Shown here piece by piece: positions 34,875 to 46,145 of a DNA stretch of 64,000 nt; within the stretch, counting starts at the first letter, position 1, and each line of letters opens with the position of its first letter. Under the pieces are notes generated by a model that worked only from the letters and a program-made list of their open reading frames with translations, was not told the origin of the DNA and did no database searches. The stretch lies in contig JBBCBC010000012.1 of the NCBI GenBank assembly GCA_037126765.1, positions 4,526,001-4,590,000 of the forward strand, written 5' to 3'. Made by a program: the position numbers and the translations under genes. The DNA comes from Stenogyne calaminthoides. Taxonomy: Eukaryota; Streptophyta; Magnoliopsida; Lamiales; Lamiaceae.

Positions 34875-37800
34875 TCAACCATCACTTGGCTTGTCACTCT
34901 TGTCACTCCCACTTTTTTTTCCTTTAATATGCCCAACAGATAAACTATTTCCCTTGCTAATTCTTCCTTTTGAAGAACTTGCACTTCCCATATAAGCACT
35001 TAGATTTGACATAGTGATATAATTCACACCTCCTTTCACAATAATTGAACTGTTAACTCTTGATGATTGAACAACCTGAACAACACAAAATTACACACAT
35101 AAGATTTCACTTTTCACCTAACATTACAAACCAAGAGAGGCACTCACATTTGCCCCCTCATTTCTGACTTCTCCATCATCATTCTTTCTATGCTTACTAA
35201 ATACTGAATTCTTCATGACCTAACCAAATATTATACAAACAACAATGAGACTAAAGAATAACTTAAAATTTGGGATTGAGTGTTCTACAATGATTTAGAA
35301 AGAACTTACAGTTTCACGACTACCCTTAAAAGGATTGGTTGATGGACCACTTACAGCGTGTGCTTGAGAAGATCCATGAGAACTCCTCCTAACCTAAAAA
35401 ATTAAAATACCAATAATATGATTTAAATACGTTAAAAATGTAATACCAAATTGAAATAAGTAAGCAAAAGTAAAAGGGCTAATATCTAGAATTTACTGGT
35501 AATTTATGCTTTTTTGGTGGAGGGGGATTAGCTTCAACAGGAGTATTTTCCACACTGAATGGCTGAGATGCTGCATTGAGAATTTCTTGATGCTCCACAT
35601 GCTCCATTGGTGGTTCTGCATTCATTTCTGAAGGAGAAGTAGAAGCTTTAGAAGTTACTTTGGGGCAAGTTCTTTTATTGTGTCCTAGCACACCACATTG
35701 CCTACATTTCGAAGATGTTTGACTTCTTTTTAACCTATTAGGATTAGATGGTGCTGCAGGTGGCTCGTTAGGACCTCTTCTTCTCTGCTTTTTAGGCCTA
35801 CCTGGTCTTTTCTCATACTTTGGTGGTAAAGGTGGTGGCAAGCCACACTTGGGCCACAAATATGAACCATTGATCCCCAGAATGGGATATGCATATGCTC
35901 TCTTGTAAGTCTCAACCGTGTAGTGGTGATGCACATATGACTCAGGATCCTCATCTCTAAACCAAATGGCTGAAATAACATGTTTACAGGGAATACCTGT
36001 CAAAACCCATCTTCTACAGCTACACGATTTCTGGGATATGTCAACAATGTGCTGATCAAATGAACCCTTTATTTGAAAATGCCAATCATCTGATTTCATA
36101 AGACTGCATTCAGCTGCAAGCTTCTTGTTTTTCTCCAAAATCATTCTGATTCTAGGACAAATCACAACGTTCCATTTTTTTGCATCATCTCTATTCACTT
36201 GTAGCCTAGCCATGAGTATGTTTCTTATAGTTTCAAACATGGTGATGATTGGCTTGTCTCTTGCAGAAAGGATGAGTGAGTTGAAGCTCTCACACATGTT
36301 ATTTGTCAAGATGTCACATTTAGGAAAAGGACTAAAGTAAGCCCTAGACCATTGAGAATGTGTTTTTTTCACTAGCCAATCATATGCCTTTTCATCCAAG
36401 TCCTTAAGTTCTTCCATTCTAGTGTTGAATACTTCGATCCCTGTTGCTCTAGATGCTGCCCACAATGCATTTTTAATTGCAAGTCCTAAAAATCCATCAT
36501 TTTTCATGTTACTATGTAGGTGTTGCACACAAAACTTGTTATCCGCATCAGGGAACAAATTTTCGAAGGCTGGAATCAACCCTTTTTGCTTGTCACTCAT
36601 GAAGGTCCAAGCATATTGATTTTCAAAGCCAATATCATGATCCAACAAAGTCAGAAACCACTCCCAGGCATCTCTGGTTTCACTCTCCACTATTGCATAA
36701 GCAATTGGGAACATATTGTTGTTGGGATCAATCCCAACTGCAGTTAATAGTTGGCCACCTTGATGCCCCTTAAGAAAGCAACCATCTACCCCAATAACTT
36801 TCCTATAATTTTTAAACCCCTATTTGCATGCCTCAAAGCATATATACAACCTAAGAAATTGTGGTTCACTACCCTCACCATCACTCTCGATCAGTTTCAA
36901 CACCACAGATGACCCTGGGTTAGACCTCAACAACTCTTCACAATAATCTATGATTTTACTAAACTTCTCCTTCAGTGTACCATTAATCAGCTCAAGTGCC
37001 CTCTTCTTTGCTCTATATGCTTGTTGTTGTGAGATGTTGGCTCTCAATTTGGTGCATACTTCACTCCTAAATTGGAATTATTTTTGAATTTCTTCACGTA
37101 ATGCTTCCCAATCCAGTTGGACTTGATACTAGAATTTTTGTAATTCCATCCACAATTTGTGTGCTTTGTATTGAACACTTTTACCTGCCAACTCTTATCA
37201 TTTTGCATTGGAGATACCCACAAATACCAATCACAACCCTCTTTTGTGCATGCTGCTTGAAGTCTTTTTTTATCATTCCTCGTAAACTTGAAATTCATCC
37301 CCCTCTGTATACAATATGTTGAAATGGCTTCCTTAGCTTCTTTCTTTGAGGAAAAAACAAGCCCAACCTTCACCTCAGGTTTTCTAGATTCAGTTTTAGG
37401 ATTAAACCTAGGGTAATCAGGCATATCCTCTTCATCAGACCCCTTAATGCTATCAAATTCATCACTGCTATTCACTTCTTTCTCATTATCCCCCTCCAAC
37501 CTGGCATAAACCTCCCCACTTACATATTTGTTCTTCACTTTACCACCATCACTTGGAAGAGGATTGAAGTCAACGTCATGATCAACATACTTTTCATATA
37601 ATCTATCATCCTCCCCCATATCATAATCACTGTCAAAAAGTGCATCTTCATCATCTTCTTCTGAGTTGGAATTAGAGTCCTCTGGTTCAGAAACTAATTC
37701 CCTAGGAACATCATCCAAGAAAGACATGTCCAGAAAGTCATCACTACCCTCACCATGAGCAGGCACTAAATGTTGTAAATATATCACAACCTCTCTATCC

Positions 37801-38276
37801 TTATTTATGTGATTAATCAACCCACATACAACAACATCAAAATCAAGAATTCTTCCCCCACTATGCAAATTAGTTCCAAATTGATGCCAAAATTTTACTT
37901 TCTTTTCATCATAGCCTAACTGATTAGCAAAATCATTCAGTTCAATTAACCCAAGCATATCCCCATCAACATAGTCAAAATAATCTACAATACCCCCTTC
38001 ATATTTTCTACTAAGACCATCTTCTATTAATTTTCCACCATGAAAAATTTTAAATGTAAAAATGGTTGGTTCAGTTTTTGCATCTGCATAATAGAAAATC
38101 TCAAGAGAAATAGATAAACAAGAAAGCACAGATAAATCAATAAACAAGAAAAAATCGAGCACCAAGGCTTGAGAAATTTCTGTAATCGAATAACAGAAAA
38201 AATAAAATGAAAATTTCTATAATCATGAGAGCTTACCATATTGGGGTGCAGACTTACGTTTGTCCCTCTTGGCCAT
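34875..38276 (-). pseudogene. MULE transposase (MuDR type), frameshifted
   Basis: Cut-and-paste transposase of the Mutator superfamily. I place exons (- strand) at 38276-38237, 38083-35497, 35393-35310, 35219-35148 and 35075-34875, with GT-AG borders and matching phases. In order: short basic start (MAKRDKRKSAPQY); a PB1-like N-terminal region; a long acidic stretch; MuDR DNA-binding domain (about 37430-37060); the DDE domain with its first D in IGVDGC, second D in FMSDKQKG and E in NNMCESFN; a SWIM finger (SCSCRRW..IPCKH); a basic PKKQRRRG patch; and a CCHC knuckle (CRQCGVLGHNKRTC). Defects: a 1-nt frameshift near 37047-37050 just after the DNA-binding domain, and an in-frame TAG at 36820-36822 just before the first catalytic D. 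The rest of the frame is well kept, so decay is recent. Confidence 0.9.
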
Positions 38277-38774
38277 TGACGGGAGAAACTGATGCAGGTG
38301 TTGAGAAATTCGAACACCAATGTAATTCGAGCACCAATGTAAAGAGAAATTAGGGCTTGGAGAAAAAGGGAAAAGAGGCGCGATGAATTGGGGATGAAAA
38401 ATGAAGAACCCTAATGTAATTCGCGCCCAGTTCAGTTGCTCCCGTTACTTATTTGACGGTGAAATAACGTCGTCATCAAATCTGATTAAAAAAGTGAAGT
38501 TAAGTGACTAATTTTGATGAAGGGTGAAACTCGGTGACCAAAAGTGAAATTGAGGTAAAGTTTAGTGACCAAAAGTGAAATTAACCAACTTTTTTATTCT
38601 CCCAATACACTCAAAATAATATAATAATATCACATCAATCAATTTTTCTATCATCCTACCCTATAAAATCCCACAATAAATATACATCTTAACTATTTAT
38701 CAAGATTTTGAAATTCTAGGACTTCAAAGTCCGGGATTTCCCACGCCCACTATAAGTCCAAAACAAACATGCCC

Positions 38775-39008
38775 TTAATTAAGTTTACGTACGACAAGAA
38801 ATTACAAGGGAATACAGTGTGAGTGAGGCAGATTACCATACTCCATGCTATACTCTATACAGGGGTGACTCTGAGGCGGGCAAGAAGGACGATCGCTCCG
38901 TGCCCCTAAATTTTGAAAGTCTACTTTAAGTCATATATTTATATATATATATATATATATAAATAGTGATTGAGCATAAGTTCATTAATTTTAAGCTTTA
39001 TTAACAAA
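38775..39008. repeat. Duplicated genomic block, copy A
   Basis: Text such as GAAATTACAAGGGAATACA, CCATGCTATACTCTATACAG and CTCTGAGGCGGGC also occurs at 56170-56260 (copy B). Together with the piece at 33085-33112 left of the MITE, this shows that two copies of the same block lie 17 kb apart. It includes an (AT)n run at 38940-38960. Confidence 0.8.
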
Positions 39009-39645
39009 TAAGTTTCTATTAAAAGAACTTAAATCTATTTACCACTTAGTATCTTTTATCTTCTACTTCTTAGATATAATGTATATGGTTACTAATTTAT
39101 TAATATATATAAAAAATATACAGGTGCAAACTGTGCATGAGAAGTGCATGCACAAACCATACATTAAATTTGTATGAAGTGTGCACGTAAGGATCATGCA
39201 TAAAATTTATTAACAAAAATAAGTTTATACTAAAAGAACTTAAATCTATTTATCACTTAATATCTTTTATCTTCTACTTCTTAGATATAATGTATATGGT
39301 TAACAATTTATTAATATATACAAGAAATGTACACGTGCGAACTTTGCATGAAACATGCATGTACAAACCATGCACAAAATTTGTACAAAGTGTGCACATA
39401 AAGATCATGCACAAAATTTATTAACAGAAAGAAGTTTCTATTAAAAGAACTTAAATATATATATTTCACACTTAAAATCATTTATCTTCTATTTCTTAGA
39501 TATAATGTACATGATTACTAATTTGTTAATATATACAAGAAATATACACGTGCGAACTGTACATGAAACGTGCATGTACAAATCATGCACAAAATTTATA
39601 CGAAGTGTGCACGTAAGGATCATGCACAAAATTTGCACGTATGTG
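39009..39645. repeat. Tandem repeat, about 211 bp, three copies
   Basis: AAGTTTCTATTAAAAGAACT-type starts occur near 39010, 39221 and 39432, a spacing of 211 bp. Each unit contains inverted motifs like GTGCACGTAAGGATCATGCA. Related units lie at about 56360-56600. Non-coding. Confidence 0.85.
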
Positions 39646-40320
39646 CCCCATCCGTCCGATCGTGCACGAAATGTGCAAATATTATTCGTACTCTACATAT
39701 TTAAACACTTGTGTACAATCATTACATGTGAAAATATTAATAAAAAATATGCAAATTATGTTATTACTAGTAATTATTGAATTATTGTCTTTATAATTTA
39801 TTTTAGATTGCTAGAAAATACAAGTTAAATTTAAAATATTAAAATTAATGTATTATTACTACAAAAATTCAACAAATAATTTAAATCTTATTTTACATTT
39901 TCGTTCTTATTTTCTATACATGTGTATAACGTATTGATTTATTATTTTTAATATTGTTAACCCAATATTTATTTTTGCCTCGGGCCTAAAACTTGTCAAA
40001 ACCGACTCTAATTCTATAATGTTTACTTACAATACATTTGATTTTAACCATGCACACCAAGTAGCTAGATCATCTCCCTTTTTCCTTTTTTCACAGCGAA
40101 GAAACTATGTACATGTTGGTGTTTCTTACCTGCTTGAACAAGAAAATGAAAAAGATCAATTAATCATGTTAAACTAGGTTAATTCCCAATATTGAGAAAT
40201 TACACACTTGCTTGAACAATTCTAGTAATGATTATTCAGAAAAAAAAAGATCAATTAATCATATTAATTTGGCTTGGCCGGTGCAATCAATTCTAAATTT
40301 TATGAGATATTAATAATTTA
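39646..40320. other. AT-rich spacer upstream of the carboxylesterase fragment
   Basis: No gene. A GCCTCGGGCCTAAAACTTG segment near 39980 may be the far end of an element that begins near 38865 (imperfect inverted repeat, not convincing). Confidence 0.4.
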
Positions 40321-40644
40321 GTATGGCGTTAATAATTCTAAGAACGGTGAGAAATTTAACAAAATGAGGATTGTATGCGTTCTGTCCGTGCAACCGTTTA
40401 TTAGAGGAGAAGAGCGAGCGGAGTCGGAGTTGAGGTCGCCGAAACACCCTATGTTTAATGTGGAGAATTCAGATATTTTGTGGAAGACGTTTCTGCCAGA
40501 GGGTGCAAACAGAGATCACCCTGCTGTTAATGTATTTGGTGGCGAATCAAATTCTGATGTTGCTCAAGAGTTGAAGAGTCTTGAATTTCCAGCTACTTTG
40601 GTAATCATGGGAGAGAATGATGGATTGGCAGAAAAGATATGTTG

Positions 40645-41846
40645 TGTTGCGAGTCGTTTTATTTGAGAAATATTATGTGGCTAATTTGGTAACAACTCAC
40701 AAACAAAATATGCACGTGTAAAATAAATTGTAAATAAGAGGGATTTGTTGACCCAGTTCGTCAAGAAATGACTACTCTGGGGGCATACCAAGCCAGGGAT
40801 GTAGTATTGCAAGTTTTACACGTACAATATGTGATACATCTTGTGAAGATGAATCAATATGGATGAAGATGATTTGGAGAGTTGATATATGAGTGCTAGG
40901 GTTTTCATGTGCATGGATGATCTCTCAAAATTTTTTGTGAACCTTACCCCTTTGGGAAATTTCTGAACCTTTATCTTGTTGTTTTTTCTTCTATTTATAG
41001 TACTTCGTCAAGCATGAGCTGGTTTGGTAAGCATGAGCTGGAAACTTCGGGCCATGCAAAAATTTATGTAATGTTGCCACGTTTCCAACTTCGTCTTCCT
41101 GGTTGATCTTTGCACTTGCTTGTCTATAAGGCACTCTTTTGGTCGTCCAAATCAATCTTTTGCTCGGCTGACCGCTTTGTTCGCCCCATAAATCCATATC
41201 AATTTTATATCGGAATATTGTCCTTGTCGAGCATGTATGAGTTCTTCAGGCTATCTGAGCTCTCCGGGATGTCTGTGCCCTCAGGATATCTGATCACCAA
41301 GCGTACTGACCCCTCAGGATGTCTGAGCCTTCAGGATGTCTGAGCCCTCAGGATATCTGAGCACCGAGCATACTGACTCCTCAGGATGTCTGAGTCTTCA
41401 GGATGTTTGAGCCCTCAGGATATCTGAGCACCGACCATACTGACCCCTCAGGATGTCTGAGTCTTTAGGATATCTGAGTATCGAACATACTGGCCCTTCA
41501 GGATATCTGAGCATTCAGGTTGTCTGAGTCCTCAGACTTGTCTGAGTCCTCAGACTTGACTCAGCTTATTTGATTCCTTCTTTCCTGATCTGAGTGGCGA
41601 AACATGCCTATTTGCTCGGTCAGTCTGTTTGAAAAATCTAGTTGGTAAATGGTAAGCTGGCGAACAAATCTTACTTCATTGGCGAGTATGCTCGCTTGAT
41701 TGACAAGTGGCGAGCTGGTCGAACAAACTTGTTTGGTCGGCGAACGGCGAGCACACTTGTCCATCGAGCATGATTATTTTAATAAATATTACACGTGTCT
41801 CTCTTACGTGTTCGATTAATGCTGAATAATTATATCGAACATAACA
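40645..41846 (-). repeat. 3' LTR of the Tat element
   Basis: 1202 bp. It contains a minisatellite-like stretch (about 41255-41560) of CCTCAGGATATCTGAGC/CTCAGGATGTCTGAG units with GCATACTGACCCCTCAGG spacers. It differs from the 5' LTR by an extra tandem TGTCTGAGTCCTCAGACT unit. A TATAAATA box on the - strand lies near 40991-40998. Confidence 0.95.
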
Positions 41847-41860
41847 ATACCCCCCAGCCG
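41847..41860 (-). promoter_or_regulatory. Polypurine tract candidate
   Basis: On the - strand GGCTGGGGGGTAT directly precedes the 3' LTR. A G-rich purine run at this place primes plus-strand DNA synthesis in LTR elements. Confidence 0.75.
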
Positions 41861-41965
41861 GGTCGCTTTGTATTCAACATGGGGCCCGACTGTTATAATC
41901 TGATTGGGCCATAGTAGACGTTGTTTCGTATTCTGTGCCAGATTTTCAAAATTGAATCCGGAATC

Positions 41966-41973
41966 TATAAATA
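41966..41973 (+). promoter_or_regulatory. TATA box of the antisense gene
   Basis: CTATAAATACCTC lies 120 bp outside the LTR and about 160 bp upstream of the ATG at 42131. It is followed by a pyrimidine-rich leader (TTTCTTTCCTTCTTCTC). This is the layout of a plant Pol II promoter reading towards the antisense gene. Confidence 0.6.
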
Positions 41974-42130
41974 CCTCATTTCGCTGCCTTAATCCCTTTT
42001 CTTTCTTTCCTTCTTCTCTTTGCCTCTGTTTTCCATCTCTTTCGTGTCTAAAAACTTCCGGCGTGGGCTTCATTATTCCGGCGAAGGATTTTACTCAGGT
42101 AACCATTGCATACTTTCTCTCATTGCGATT

Positions 42131-45015
42131 ATGGCTTCTTGTTCAAATTCTTCTGCTTCAATTGAATCGGACCACCATAGTTCCTCTTCCCCCTCCGTCG
42201 GTAGAATCTCCCGTAGCGACGCTAACGCGCCGGAGATGAATGTTTCGGGTTCAGGGTCTCGTTGGCAAGTTCGGCAGTCGTTTGTCGTTCTTTCCTCCGA
42301 TTCCGATGAAGCCCTAAATGAATTGGATAGAGACCTAGCCCGTAGTGATTTTTTGGATGATTCAGATGAGGATTCTTTGCCCCAACCTCAAATTAGGTCT
42401 AGGGCTGTAGATAGTGTTGATGTGAACAGGGATGATGATAACATGAGGGGGGAAATTTTGATGGCTGTGAATGTAACTGAATCGAACATAGGGATAGGCG
42501 ACGAGCAAAATTCTGAACTTGATACCTGTTGGTGTCCCTCATAGTCCAACATATAACGAGTATAATGTTCGTTATAGTTTTGATTGGCCTGAGCAACCTC
42601 ACAGGACTAGGGTTGAAAATGAGTACCCAGCGAGCAAGATTGCGAGTGTAATTGATGTTGATATGCTCGCTCAACTGTATAAAAATTATGAAACCCCCAA
42701 AGATGTCTTTTTCTGGGTATCGGGTCATGATGAGTGAGCAGACCAGCCCCCTGAGGGTTGTGTTGCTGTGAATTTGGACACAATGGAAGCCGACCTTCGA
42801 TTCCCACTCCATCCGGCTATCACTCGTTTGCTCGTGGAATGGAACATCACCATCACGCAGCTGAAGCCGAATGGGTGGCACATGGTTATGAGCTTCCTGA
42901 CTTTGTTCGGCAAAATGAAGCCCATATATTATCCCTCAGCAGCTGAACTTGCTCGATTAGTGCATTTGACCCATCCGAAGGGTGAACATGGATGGCTATT
43001 CATGCAAGCAAATGCCAAGTGCAAAATCATTGAGGATGTGCCGAACAAAATCAGTGATTGGAAGGAGAAATTCTGGTTCGTTGGGGGCGATTGGAAGAGC
43101 CCGGCTTCTGGAAGCGAACCAGATGCTCGTTTGGACATTCCCACAGATTTTGGGGTTTATCGCAGTAAGTATTTTTGTGTCTTTTGTTCTTCAGTTTGAA
43201 CTGATTTTAACTTACTCTTTATTTCAGGAATTCCAGCTGCGACGGGCAAAGAGACCAACGACGGCTATTTAAGGAGGCTTGTTTGTGCCCCCTCACCATC
43301 TTGTAGCTGTTAATCCCGTTGGTAAGGATTGTCTCTTACATTTGCATAAACTTTGTACTTTTTGCTCGCTGTTTCCCTTTCATACATAATGAATTGTGTT
43401 GCTTATAGCTTTCCCTGCTGTAACTGTTGCTGTGAGTACGTCCGAACATACCGAGATGGCTCGAAGAAAAAGACCTCAGGAGCTCGCTCGAATTCAAGCT
43501 GAGCGAGAGGCTCAGCGAGCAAATCGAGGAGAAGCGAGCAGGGTGAGCAGGGCGAGCCGAGCATCTACGTCCGGCCCTGGGGAATCGAGCCGACCGAAAA
43601 GGACTACTCGTTCGGCCGAGCAGGGGACGAGCGAACAGGCTCCGTCGCCAAAGAGACCAAGGACGGAAACCGGCGAGCAGGGGCCAAGCGAACAAGCTCA
43701 GACGAGCACACCAAGCGAACAGGCTCAAACGAGCACTGATGTTGTTAGGGTAACCCAGACCCCTACTCCCAAAGCGATCAGAATGGCCGCCTCCGTGGTT
43801 GGTCCGGTTGCGCAGATTGTTGAAATGGAGGTTGCACATCTTCTCCACCTCCTGCTGGACCCCGATCTTGGACCCCTTTGAACCCTGAGCTCCGGTCCCC
43901 TGAAGATAAATCATTTTTGGGATGGGATCCGGCTCGGGCGAACAGGTACATTTTGTTCGCTTTATTTCCTTTTGCATTATTTTTGTTCGCCTAGTTATGT
44001 TTGTTCGCTCGGGTGTATATGTAGGTTGAGCAGGTTGGCGCCCTTGATGCCCAATTTGAAAAACTACTACTGCTCGCCAAGTGTTCGTAAGGTTCCTGGC
44101 ATTCCCGAGCATGTTCAAAAGGCATGCCAGACCCCTGTTCGAGCATGGACTACTGAGATGGAAGAGTCTACTATGGGTCCCACAACTTTGGAAAACATGC
44201 GACTTGGCCTAGTACTCCAGGGCCAATCTATGGTCGTTCTTGAGAAAGTTTATGTTGAGTCCGCCAACCTTCATGCCAACTACTTGGCTCTGATCCGAAG
44301 TTTCGAAGAGAAGGTGAGCGAGCTGAATAGAATTCAGGATGAACTGCGGTTGGCTCAAGGACAGGTATCCTCGGCACAAGCAGATGCTCATAAGGCTCAG
44401 GAGGATGCTCGCCAGGCTCAGGAAGTTGCTCGCCAGGCAAAGGAGGAGCCAAATCATTCTCAGGAGGAGGTGGTCAGCATACGGAGAGCTCAGGATGAGA
44501 TGAATGTCGAGCTTCGTAGACTCCGAACTGACGTCGAGGCCATGGAAAGTGAGAAGAATGTGCTCGGCCAACAACTCATCATTGCTGAAGAAACCAACAC
44601 TCTTTTGGGTCTCGAAAATTCAAGGCTGCACAATGAAGAATATGTTGATTCTATGTCAAACTTCTCCTACATATGTTCCTTTGCTGATGCCATCCGGTCT
44701 GCTCGCCACACGCTCACTGGCGAACAAATTGCCCCACTTATATCCAGTTTCCAGCAGTACCTGATCGACAACCCACCAGATCGCAACCTTCCGATGTCTG
44801 ACTTAAACGATCTGTGTGACTTCTCCACTCTTCCTGAAGGGATCGAGGTTGATGATCCTATCCTGGATGAGGAAGATGGCTCGGACGTGAATATTCCGAT
44901 GTTCTTTGGTCAAACTCTCTCCGAATCGAAGTCCGGGTCCGTCGGTCTTGGTCGAACAAAGGGGACCTCTCTGTGGACCGAGCAAAGTGTACCTCTGGCG
45001 AGCATCTTGGACTGA
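42131..45015 (+). pseudogene. Antisense gene (aORF) of the Tat element: PF04195-like domain plus coiled coil
   Basis: Reads opposite to gag-pol. Exon 1 (from ATG 42131; MASCSNSSAS) is serine/aspartate-rich. The next part (to about 43163) has FPLHPAITRLLVEWNIT, QLKPNGWHMVMSFLTLF and EKFWFVGGDW, resembling the 'putative gypsy type transposon' domain (PF04195) known from plant retroelements. A GT at about 43165 and AG at 43228 suggest an intron. Further exons: about 43410-43945 (Arg/Glu/Ser-rich, SEQAQTST repeats) and 44025-45015. The last encodes a long coiled coil (QEDARQAQEVARQAKEE) and an acidic tail. Breaks: a frameshift near 42515, a TGA at 42735-42737 and probably one near 43820. Splice borders are tentative. 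Role unknown; DNA or protein binding is a guess. Confidence 0.75.
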
Positions 45016-46145
45016 CCATCTTTGGAGGAGCCGTTCTTTGGGGGCGAGCATGATTTGTTCGACATTTCACTTCCGTCCACCCCCAACTATGAATTTGTCC
45101 CTTAGTATAATTCTTGTTTTGCCGAACAGATGTTGTGTAATTTTTGTCTTCTTCATTTTTTGCTCGAACGGTTTCTTCTATACTTGTGTAAATTTTTGCT
45201 TCCTACTATTTTGTTCGAACAACTTGGAACTGAATGGTTGAATTTGCATATCAAATAGTTTCCTCTAACTTGATCGTTGAGGATGAATGTTGTTGTTGAT
45301 GAATGATTGATACTTGTGTTGCTTGATGTTTGCTTTGTTGCTTTCTAGTTTATGCCTATTTTCTTCTGAATGAATTCGAACATTGGGTTTGCTTATGTCC
45401 GCTCCTGACTTTTTTCGTTTTTGATTGTCTTATTGACGTTGCAATCGGTTGATCATCTTATTTAGGTGCGACCAGATGGGTTAACTTTATGAACCCCCCC
45501 TTTCTTGGTTCGCGATATTCTTATTTAGGCGCGATCACTTCGTACTAGGGCCGTCTTATTTAGCTGCGACCCCGCACTCATCACCCGCTTTTACTACGGG
45601 TATCTGTAAGTACGAGTCGTCTTTTGCGACTGCGTACCCATTACTCGCTTTTTGCTTCGGGAATCAGAGTACAAACTCGTTCGTTAGGTGAACATAGACT
45701 TGGGCTCGTTCGTCTTTATTCGGGCTGTCTGGCTTAGGTGCGACCTCAAATAGGCTTAACTAGAAAATCTTAGCGAACAAAAAATATTTTTGCAACACAT
45801 TGCATTCTATTACAACCTTTACATTTGAAGAAGACTATCTATTACACAACTATAGACTTCAGACTATGGTTTTGAATTCAAACCTTTCCTTTTTTGGTTG
45901 CCACCACTTCTCGACTTGATTTGACACGTATCTTCTATCTTTCAATAGCGTTGGCCAGCATTCTTCTAGAAGATTTGTGTTGAACATAATGTGTTCTTCT
46001 TTCAGGATTGTCCTGCTCGTCTTAGCTGAATGGCTGATTATGTTCAGCCATTTTTGTTCGTTTCAGCTCCGTGGCCGATTATGTTCGGCCAACTATGCTC
46101 GCTTCAGCTATGTGGCTGATTTTGTTCGGCCGGTTTTGCTCGTCA
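45016..46145. other. Spacer between the antisense gene and integrase
   Basis: Holds the convergent 3' ends of the two transcription units. Repeated motifs include TCTTATTTAGGTGCGACC/TTATTTAGCTGCGACC (about 45460-45740) and GGCCGATTATGTTCGGCC-type units (about 46025-46140). No coding frame supported. Confidence 0.6.

Larger units (their letters stand above)
33293..38587. mobile_element. Mutator-like element (MULE), 5.3 kb, 9-bp TSD
   Basis: Long terminal inverted repeats of about 190-220 bp face each other: left 33293-33480, right about 38345-38587. Shared blocks include GATGACGACGTTATTTCACC and AATTCATCGCGCCTCTTT. The right end has an extra ~36-bp partial repeat of the terminal TTAATTTCACTTTTGGTCAC. 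The element is flanked by perfect 9-bp duplications ACTTTTTTA (33284-33292 and 38588-38596), as expected for Mutator. It contains two genes transcribed from opposite ends towards each other: a zinc-finger/TM gene (+) and a MuDR transposase gene (-). Nearly identical TIRs indicate fairly recent movement, but the transposase frame is now broken. Confidence 0.95.
33118..38774. mobile_element. MITE split by the MULE
   Basis: The left half (33118-33292, starting GGGCATGTTTGTTT) and the right half (38588-38774, ending AAACAAACATGCCC) are the two ends of one ~360-bp MITE. It is interrupted by the MULE and its 9-bp duplication. TTAATTAAG occurs on both sides of the MITE. The related block at 56130 has a single AAATTAAG in its place, which behaves like an empty site. 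Confidence 0.8.

Noticed and set aside
40364..40666. 100-aa frame as an intact small gene
   Set aside because: It is the left piece of a truncated carboxylesterase and its last codons read into the inserted LTR.
43336..44118. 260-aa frame on the - strand
   Set aside because: Shadow of the antisense-gene exons on the opposite strand, with repetitive Arg/Ser/Ala/Leu composition and no domain.
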